A DNA stretch of 6,080 bases from positions 1 through 6,080 of the forward strand of contig JAFYRZ010000066.1 in NCBI GenBank assembly GCA_017546745.1. The letters are read 5' to 3'. Positions 1 through 6,080 of this stretch are shown here, piece by piece. Numbering within the stretch: position 1 is the stretch's first letter; the number at the start of each line of letters is the position of its first letter. The position numbers and the translations under genes were made by a program. The stretch comes from Clostridia bacterium. Its GTDB lineage: Bacteria > Bacillota_A > Clostridia > Oscillospirales > CAG-272. The notes below the pieces were generated by a model that was given only the letters and a program-made list of their open reading frames with translations, was not told the DNA's origin and ran no database searches.

Positions 1-1
1 A

Positions 2-1354
<1,353 letters not shown>

Positions 1355-1357
1355 TTA

Positions 1358-2197
1358 TCAAAGCGCCTCTGCGCCTGAAACTATCTCTGTTATCTCCTGG
1401 GTAATGACAGCCTGGCGCGCGCGGTTGTAACCGAGCATAAGCGAGTCTATCATCTCCGTCGCATTTTTGTTGGCGGCGTTCATCGCCATTCGTCTTGCAC
1501 CGTGCTCTGATGCTATTGCCTGACAGACGGCGGAATAAACCCTGCCGCCGAGATACTGGGGTATGATCTTATCAAGCACCTCCGAGGGGTCCCCGTCTAC
1601 GATAGGGTCACTCAAGTCGTCCGCATTATCGGCAGCCGAAAGAGGGAAGATATCCTCTATCACGGCAACCTGCGAGATCATAGACATAAACCTCGTATAA
1701 ACCACCTTAACAGCCGAGATCTCACCGCGCTTAAAGCTCTCGCAGACTATATCCGCAAGAGAGAAGCATCTGCCGACGCCCATCTCGGACGCCTGTGAAA
1801 ACTCACCCGATAACGTGGGGAGGGATCTGTGTCTTAAAAAGTCTGAAGCCTTTTTACCGACGGGTATAAACACAGATCCGTCGGTTGCATCTTGGAGCAT
1901 TTTTCTGAATACGTTCATATTATATCCGCCCGCAAGCCCGCGGTCGCCCGCGATAACTACGTAAAGGACAGGGGCGTCCGGGTTAGGCTGCCAGCCTGCC
2001 GCGGAAAGCGCCTCGGGCGTGGATACCGCACGTATTCCGTTTTCAAGCGCCAGAGAATAAGGGCGGGTAGCCTCTGCCCTCTCCTTTGCGCGACGAAGCT
2101 TTGATATGGCAACAAGCTCCATAGCCTTAGTTATCTGCATCGTGCTATTTACGCTTTTAATTCGCGCTTTGATATCGTTCATTGATGCGCCTGCCAT
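1358..2197 (-). CDS. atpG: F1Fo-ATP synthase subunit gamma
   Basis: Central rotor shaft of F1: its long N- and C-terminal helices form a coiled coil inside the alpha3beta3 head, and its foot sits on the c-ring. At 279 residues it is within the usual bacterial range of about 280-290. The N-terminal helix carries the conserved run MNDIKARIKSVNSTMQITKA (6-25) and continues through MELVAISKLRRAK. A Rossmann-like middle domain contains VIAGDRGLAGGYN (81-93). The C-terminus matches the family signature, ITQEITEIVSGAEA (265-278). Two starts are possible, Met1 (MAGAS) and Met6 (MNDIK). Met1 is preferred because a full GGAGGT site stands 6 nt upstream of it. The gene follows atpA after 55 nt and precedes atpD by 18 nt. 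Nothing is missing or broken. Confidence 0.98.
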   Translation of the reverse strand: MAGASMNDIKARIKSVNSTMQITKAMELVAISKLRRAKERAEATRPYSLALENGIRAVSTPEALSAAGWQPNPDAPVLYVVIAGDRGLAGGYNMNVFRKMLQDATDGSVFIPVGKKASDFLRHRSLPTLSGEFSQASEMGVGRCFSLADIVCESFKRGEISAVKVVYTRFMSMISQVAVIEDIFPLSAADNADDLSDPIVDGDPSEVLDKIIPQYLGGRVYSAVCQAIASEHGARRMAMNAANKNATEMIDSLMLGYNRARQAVITQEITEIVSGAEAL

Positions 2198-2203
2198 ATT
2201 TTT

Positions 2204-2209
2204 ACCTCC
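2204..2209 (-). promoter_or_regulatory. Ribosome binding site of atpG
   Basis: GGAGGT on the minus strand with a 6-nt spacer (AAAAAT) to the ATG at 2197. It is one of the two strongest Shine-Dalgarno matches in the window and decides the start in favour of the MAGAS form over the internal Met6. Confidence 0.85.
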
Positions 2210-2235
2210 GTTTCTGTTTTTGTTTTAAATTGACA

Positions 2236-2253
2236 ATATTTGTTTACAAATAT
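2236..2253. repeat. AT-rich 18-nt palindrome overlapping the atpA stop codon
   Basis: The plus strand reads ATATTTGT, TT, ACAAATAT: perfect 8-nt arms around a 2-nt centre. In atpA-atpG mRNA it could fold as a 7-bp stem with a 4-nt loop. One end overlaps the last base of the atpA TGA (2253-2255). No U-run follows it on the transcript, so it does not look like a terminator. It could be a weak RNA hairpin affecting mRNA processing or coupling, or simply chance in an AT-rich spacer. Confidence 0.55.
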
Positions 2254-3767
2254 CAGGCTTTTGAGAGGAACTGCTCCTTAACGTGGAGGATCGCCGCCTT
2301 AAGAGACGCCTCGATCTCGGGAGTAAGATCCTTCTTTTCTCTGATAGATGCAAGAAGCTCGCCCTCGGTAGCAACAAGCCCCTCGAAAAGCTCCTTTTCA
2401 AAATCCTTAACGCTCTCCCTCGGGATATCCGCAAGAAGATTGTTAACTACGGCATAGATAATAGCGATCTGAAGCTCGGTGGGGATAGGAGAATTTCTAT
2501 CCTGCTTAAGAACCTCAACTATTCTTTCACCCTGTGCAAGACGCGCCTTGGTATCAGCGTCAAGGTCGGAGCCGAACTGCGCAAAGCTCTGAAGCTCGCG
2601 GTACTGCGAGTAAAGAAGCTTCAATTTACCCGAAACCTTTTTCATAGCCTTGATCTGTGCGTTACCGCCAACTCGGGAAACCGAGATACCGGGGTTAACA
2701 GCGGGACGGATACCCGAGTGGAAAAGCTCGGTCTCAAGGAATATCTGTCCGTCGGTTATGGAAATAACGTTAGTGGGGATATACGCCGAAACGTCACCCG
2801 CCTGCGTTTCTATTATGGGGAGCGCGGTAAGAGAGCCGCCGCCATACTCGGGCGCAAGCCTTGCCGCACGCTCAAGAAGTCTTGAGTGAAGATAGAAAAC
2901 GTCACCGGGATATGCTTCTCTGCCCGGAGGTCTTCTGATAAGAAGGGAGAGCGCACGGTATGCTACCGCGTGCTTGGAAAGGTCGTCGTAAACGACGAGA
3001 ACGTCGCGACCCTTATCCATAAAGTACTCACCCATAGCGCAGCCCGTGTAGGGTGCGATATACTGAAGGGGTGCGGACTCCGACGCGGTTGCGGAAACGA
3101 CGATGGTGTAATCCATAGCGCCGCTCTTTTCAAGCGTTTCCACGATATTCGTTACGGTGGACTGCTTCTGTCCTATCGCAACGTAGATACAGATAACGTC
3201 CTTGCCCTTCTGGTTTATGATAGTATCGGTTGCGATAACCGTCTTACCGGTCTGTCTGTCACCGATAATAAGCTCACGCTGACCTCTTCCGATCGGGATC
3301 ATGGAGTCGATAGCCTTGATACCCGTCTCAAGCGGAACGGAAACCGATTTTCTCTCGATAATTCCGTAGGCTCTGCGCTCGATAGGGCGGTACTCGGTAG
3401 AGATTATCGGTCCCTTTGCATCAATCGGCTCACCAAGAGCGTTAACAACTCTGCCGACGAGCCCCTCGCCAACGGGTACGGAAACGACTCTGCCAGTGCG
3501 CTTTACAACGCTACCCTCTGCAATTCCTACGTCGTTACCGAGAAGAACCGCGCTTACGAGATTTTCCTCAAGGTTAAGAGCCATTCCGAACGTACCGTTC
3601 GAGAACTCAAGAAGCTCGTTAGCCTTACACTTATCAAGTCCGTGGACCTTGGATATTCCGTCACCGACCGAGATGACGTAGCCTATCTCATCCTGCTCGG
3701 TCTTTGCCGAGTAGTTTCTGATCTGCGCCTTGATAATTTTGCTGATGTCATCTATTTTAGACTGCAT
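2253..3767 (-). CDS. atpA: F1Fo-ATP synthase subunit alpha
   Basis: Non-catalytic nucleotide-binding subunit of F1 that alternates with beta and supplies the arginine finger to the catalytic site. From the chosen start it is 504 residues, the usual family length. Features in order: N-terminal helix that contacts delta (about 1-25), beta-barrel with [19 protein letters not shown] (27-45), Walker A GDRQTGKT (169-176), [14 protein letters not shown] (258-271), the ATPase alpha/beta signature [10 protein letters not shown] (355-364) and the arginine finger Arg365 in SRVGG. The frame is open further upstream to an ATG at 3839. That would add 24 residues unlike the family ([10 protein letters not shown]...) and overlap the end of atpH by 32 nt. 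The ATG at 3767 gives the canonical [12 protein letters not shown] start and has GGTGA just upstream. It follows atpH after 40 nt. No anomalies. Confidence 0.98.
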   Translation of the reverse strand: MQSKIDDISKIIKAQIRNYSAKTEQDEIGYVISVGDGISKVHGLDKCKANELLEFSNGTFGMALNLEENLVSAVLLGNDVGIAEGSVVKRTGRVVSVPVGEGLVGRVVNALGEPIDAKGPIISTEYRPIERRAYGIIERKSVSVPLETGIKAIDSMIPIGRGQRELIIGDRQTGKTVIATDTIINQKGKDVICIYVAIGQKQSTVTNIVETLEKSGAMDYTIVVSATASESAPLQYIAPYTGCAMGEYFMDKGRDVLVVYDDLSKHAVAYRALSLLIRRPPGREAYPGDVFYLHSRLLERAARLAPEYGGGSLTALPIIETQAGDVSAYIPTNVISITDGQIFLETELFHSGIRPAVNPGISVSRVGGNAQIKAMKKVSGKLKLLYSQYRELQSFAQFGSDLDADTKARLAQGERIVEVLKQDRNSPIPTELQIAIIYAVVNNLLADIPRESVKDFEKELFEGLVATEGELLASIREKKDLTPEIEASLKAAILHVKEQFLSKA

Positions 3768-3771
3768 TTTT

Positions 3772-3776
3772 TCACC
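3772..3776 (-). promoter_or_regulatory. Ribosome binding site of atpA
   Basis: GGTGA on the minus strand, 4 nt before the ATG at 3767. It matches the downstream part of the AGGAGGTGA consensus, for which a short spacer is expected. It supports the 504-residue alpha over the longer upstream ATG at 3839. Confidence 0.6.
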
Positions 3777-3807
3777 AACTTTACATATTGATAGTCTTGT
3801 TTTTGCA

Positions 3808-4341
3808 CTAAACGACAAGATCCTTAAGCCTTGCGGCAAATCCGTCGATACGTGCCTTTACCGTGCCGTCTACCTGTATTCCCGAGTAGCGCAGCTTTAC
3901 ACCGCCAAGCACGGAGGGGTCTACTATATTGTTGATAATAACCGTTTTAGAAAGCATTCCCTCAAGCTTTTTCTTAAGGGCGGCGTTCTGATCCTTCGTA
4001 AGTCCGAGAGCCGTCACGGCATCTACGCGTACTATTCCGCGAGCCTCGTCATAAAGGGCGGAATACTCGGCAAGAACCTTTGAGAGAGCATAGACGTGAT
4101 GTCGCTCGGAAAGGATCTTTATGAAATTCAAAAGATTTTTGTTAAGCGAGCCGAACGCTTCGTCTATAAGAGCAAGCTTCTCGCCCTTTGACACGGCAGG
4201 CGTATCAAGGAGCTTGACGTAGCTCGGTTCCCTTTTGATCAGCTCGTCTAAAATCTTAAGCTGTGCAAGAACGTCCTCGGTATTCCCGTCCTCCTCACCG
4301 ATGAGGAAGAGCGCCCTTGCGTATTCGCGCACGTTGATCAT
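3808..4341 (-). CDS. atpH: F1Fo-ATP synthase subunit delta (OSCP homologue)
   Basis: Peripheral-stalk subunit that sits on top of F1 and joins the N-termini of alpha to the C-terminus of b, holding the stator against rotation. From the ATG at 4341 it has 177 residues, typical of the family. The N-terminal helical domain begins VREYARALF (4-12). The C-terminal region carries the conserved delta pattern from [15 protein letters not shown] (140-154) through [12 protein letters not shown]. The frame extends upstream to an ATG at 4380, adding 13 residues (MPACIKNERYGAR) that do not resemble the family N-terminus and whose ATG lies inside a small inverted repeat. The ATG at 4341 is therefore preferred, although its ribosome binding site is weak (GGTG at 5 nt or AAAGG at 12 nt). 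The spacer to atpF is about 100 nt, the longest in this operon. The stop is TAG. The call is firm; the start is less so. Confidence 0.95.
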   Translation of the reverse strand: MINVREYARALFLIGEEDGNTEDVLAQLKILDELIKREPSYVKLLDTPAVSKGEKLALIDEAFGSLNKNLLNFIKILSERHHVYALSKVLAEYSALYDEARGIVRVDAVTALGLTKDQNAALKKKLEGMLSKTVIINNIVDPSVLGGVKLRYSGIQVDGTVKARIDGFAARLKDLVV

Positions 4342-4370
4342 TCGCGCACCATACCTTTCGTTTTTTATGC

Positions 4371-4390
4371 AAGCAGGCATACGTCTGCTT
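4371..4390. repeat. Small inverted repeat in the atpF-atpH spacer
   Basis: 6-nt arms AAGCAG and CTGCTT enclose an 8-nt loop, which contains the rejected upstream ATG of atpH. No T-run follows on the transcribed strand, so it is not an intrinsic terminator. A stem this short can arise by chance. If real, it would hide the alternative start. Confidence 0.35.
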
Positions 4391-4441
4391 ACTTTAGTTT
4401 ACATTTCGACCTTGTTTGATGATATTCGGATATTCCGCCAA

Positions 4442-4960
4442 TCAGTTTCCAAGCTCGTTTATAAAGCCGTCGATAAGGTCCTTATGCTCATCGGCACTAA
4501 CGTCCCTGCCTATCACGGCGGCGGCGATGCCAATAGCGATCTCGGACACCTCATCCTTGACCTCGTTTACTGCGCGACGCTTTTCAAGCTCTACCTGCTC
4601 GTGAGCGCGAGAGAGGGTTCTGTCAGCCTCAGCCTTAGCCTCCTTGAGGATCTCCTCCTCCTTCAGCTGTGCCCGTCTTACGGCACTCTTAAGGATCTGC
4701 TCAGACTCCTTTTCTGCGTTCGAGATCCTTTCCTCGTACTCGCTCTTTAATTCTGCCGCAGTCGCCTTTGACTCCTCGGCATCCTTATAAAGTCCGTCTA
4801 TCTCCGCCTGTCTTGCGTCTATCATATTCTTGATAGGCTTAAAGAGGAGCTTCTTCAATACGAGATAAAGAATAAGCAGGTTGATCCACGCGAAAATCAT
4901 CGTCCAGAAGTTTACGCCGACAAAGCCTTCAAACTTGTCAAGAGCATTTAAAAGTCCCAT
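4442..4960 (-). CDS. atpF: F1Fo-ATP synthase subunit b
   Basis: Peripheral-stalk subunit, normally a dimer, anchored in the membrane beside subunit a and reaching up to delta. At 172 residues it is close to the usual 155-175. One N-terminal membrane segment spans about 18-39 (FWTMIFAWINLLILYLVLKK). A charged tether domain follows, with the family-like LLFKPIKNMIDARQAEI (38-54). A long right-handed coiled-coil region rich in Glu, Lys, Arg and Ala runs from about 55 to 140. The C-terminal end that binds delta contains IAIGIAAAVIGRDVSADEH (141-159). Only one b gene is present, unlike the b/b' pair of phototrophs. The ATG at 4960 has AAGGAGA 5 nt upstream and lies 42 nt after atpE. The stop is TGA. 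Confidence 0.97.
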   Translation of the reverse strand: MGLLNALDKFEGFVGVNFWTMIFAWINLLILYLVLKKLLFKPIKNMIDARQAEIDGLYKDAEESKATAAELKSEYEERISNAEKESEQILKSAVRRAQLKEEEILKEAKAEADRTLSRAHEQVELEKRRAVNEVKDEVSEIAIGIAAAVIGRDVSADEHKDLIDGFINELGN

Positions 4961-4965
4961 TGGGT

Positions 4966-4972
4966 TCTCCTT
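4966..4972 (-). promoter_or_regulatory. Ribosome binding site of atpF
   Basis: AAGGAGA on the minus strand with 5 nt to the ATG at 4960, inside the 42-nt atpE-atpF spacer. A good Shine-Dalgarno match that fixes the start of b. Confidence 0.8.
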
Positions 4973-5002
4973 TTCGCTTCGTGGATAATCTTTGCTTTAA
5001 AA

Positions 5003-5279
<277 letters not shown>

Positions 5280-6077
5280 TTATTTTGCTTTCTTTTTGGT
5301 CTTTACCGGTAATTCCTCGGGCGGAGGGCACGCGCCGCCGACGTAAACCATCGTCAGAAGCGAGAATACGAGCGCCTGCACAAAGCCGGAGAAAAGATCA
5401 AAATAGATAGAAAGAACGGCGGGGATACCCGCGGTAAATATCGGGATCTCGGCAAGTATGCCGGGCAGACCCCCGAGAATAAGGCTCGACACAAGGGAGA
5501 GCGCGGCGTAGATAAGCGCGGTAAGAACCGAGCCGCCCGCAACGTTACCGAAATGACGGAACGCCATAGACACGGGGCTTGCTATCTCGCTGACGACGTT
5601 CATAGGCGTCATAACCACGATAGGCTCCGTAAATCCCTTAAGCCAGGACTTAAATCCAAAGTTTTTGATGTTGTGATACCACACCATACCCGTCGTAACT
5701 ATCGCCCAGGCGGCGGTTACCGAAAGGTCCGCGGTGGTGGAGCGAACGATCTGCGTCATACCTATAAGCGTACCGAATATCGAGCTTAGGAAAAGCGTGC
5801 CGATATAGGGAGCAAACTTAAGGTTATGCTTTCCCATAGTATCGCCGACGAGGTTATAAAGCATCGTAACGGCCTTTTCGACAAGCACCTGTATTCTTCC
5901 CGGACGCTTCGTAAGCCTTCGCGTTACTATAAAGGAAATAGCTATCAAAAGGATAGTAACGACGAGAAGAGCCACGGTCGTTTGCGTTATGAGGTTCTTC
6001 ATCGAGAAAATGTTACTGTCGGGCAGGTCAAAGGGCAATTCGTAATACACCTTTGGGCCCTTTACTTCAAGATCCAC
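5280..6077 (-). CDS. atpB: F1Fo-ATP synthase subunit a (start at or beyond the window edge)
   Basis: Membrane stator subunit providing the two ion half-channels next to the c-ring. 265 residues are visible from a GTG at 6077. The frame is still open for the last codon (ATA) at the edge, so the true start may be this GTG or lie outside. The N-terminus VDLEVKGPKVYYELP resembles clostridial a subunits, so little if anything is missing. Hydrophobic segments lie at about 29-51, 89-111, 117-134, 180-200 and 209-247. The essential Arg (Arg210 in E. coli) is Arg174 in MAFRHFGN. TADLSVTAAWA (115-125) and the final FDLFSGFVQALVFSLLTMVYV (226-246) are also typical. Positions equivalent to E. coli Glu219 and His245 are Ser183 and Asp227. 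The C-terminus is short and lysine-rich (KTKKKAK). The stop is TAA, 43 nt before atpE. Confidence 0.95.
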   Translation of the reverse strand: MDLEVKGPKVYYELPFDLPDSNIFSMKNLITQTTVALLVVTILLIAISFIVTRRLTKRPGRIQVLVEKAVTMLYNLVGDTMGKHNLKFAPYIGTLFLSSIFGTLIGMTQIVRSTTADLSVTAAWAIVTTGMVWYHNIKNFGFKSWLKGFTEPIVVMTPMNVVSEIASPVSMAFRHFGNVAGGSVLTALIYAALSLVSSLILGGLPGILAEIPIFTAGIPAVLSIYFDLFSGFVQALVFSLLTMVYVGGACPPPEELPVKTKKKAK

Positions 6078-6080
6078 TAT

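Noticed and set aside
2236..2253. Rex-type redox operator at the atpA-atpG junction
   Set aside because: It is palindromic and AT-rich, but it does not match the TTGTTAA...TTAACAA pattern and lies inside the operon rather than at a promoter.
2886..3791. A 301-codon plus-strand open frame opposite atpA
   Set aside because: It lies wholly opposite alpha for nearly all its length, in codon register, with no recognisable domain and a low-complexity Leu/Ser/Arg-rich translation. It is a by-product of sense codon bias.
3768..3839. N-terminal extension of alpha to the upstream ATG at 3839
   Set aside because: The extra 24 residues do not resemble alpha, would overlap atpH, and the ATG at 3767 gives the canonical N-terminus with its own GGTGA.
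4342..4380. N-terminal extension of delta to the ATG at 4380
   Set aside because: The 13 added residues are unlike delta N-termini and the upstream region has no good ribosome binding site. Kept only as an alternative because the site at 4341 is also weak.
4371..4390. Possible intrinsic terminator in the atpF-atpH spacer
   Set aside because: The stem is only 6 bp and no U-run follows on the transcribed strand.

Overview
The window holds one biological unit: the minus-strand part of a bacterial F1Fo-ATP synthase operon. In transcription order, from high to low coordinates, it reads atpB (a), atpE (c), atpF (b), atpH (delta), atpA (alpha), atpG (gamma), atpD (beta). This is the classical bacterial order. 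Two genes touch the window edges. atpB begins at or just beyond the right edge, and atpD runs off the left edge lacking only about its last 20 residues. The epsilon gene atpC, normally next after atpD, would lie beyond the left edge. The operon promoter and terminator are also outside the window.

The organism looks like an anaerobic, Clostridia-like member of the Firmicutes. There is a single b subunit rather than a b/b' pair. Good purine-rich Shine-Dalgarno sequences precede most genes, base composition is moderate, and the a, b and c sequences have a clostridial flavour. This placement is an inference from protein style, not from a database comparison.

Layout: a (about 5280-6077) and c (5003-5236) form the ion channel and rotor ring. 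b (4442-4960) and delta (3808-4341) form the peripheral stalk. alpha (2253-3767), gamma (1358-2197) and beta (2-1339) form most of the catalytic F1 head and central shaft. All genes are intact within the window. Diagnostic residues are present: the Walker A loops of alpha and beta, the alpha arginine finger, the beta catalytic Glu, the subunit a Arg, the c-ring Glu and the gamma C-terminal signature. Spacers are 18-55 nt, except about 100 nt between atpF and atpH. No stretch over 300 nt lacks a gene.

The most notable feature is the c subunit. It carries a second carboxylate (Glu26) opposite the ion-binding Glu59, together with Thr60, Thr61 and Tyr64. This resembles the two-carboxylate Na+-coupling motif described for the Fusobacterium nucleatum rotor ring, so the enzyme is a candidate Na+-coupled ATP synthase. 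Smaller points are an 18-nt AT-rich palindrome at the atpA stop codon, a very A-rich leader before the strong atpE ribosome binding site, and a long, weakly signposted atpF-atpH spacer. I see no mobile element, CRISPR, RNA gene or unknown system here; apart from the c-ring detail this is ordinary core-genome content.
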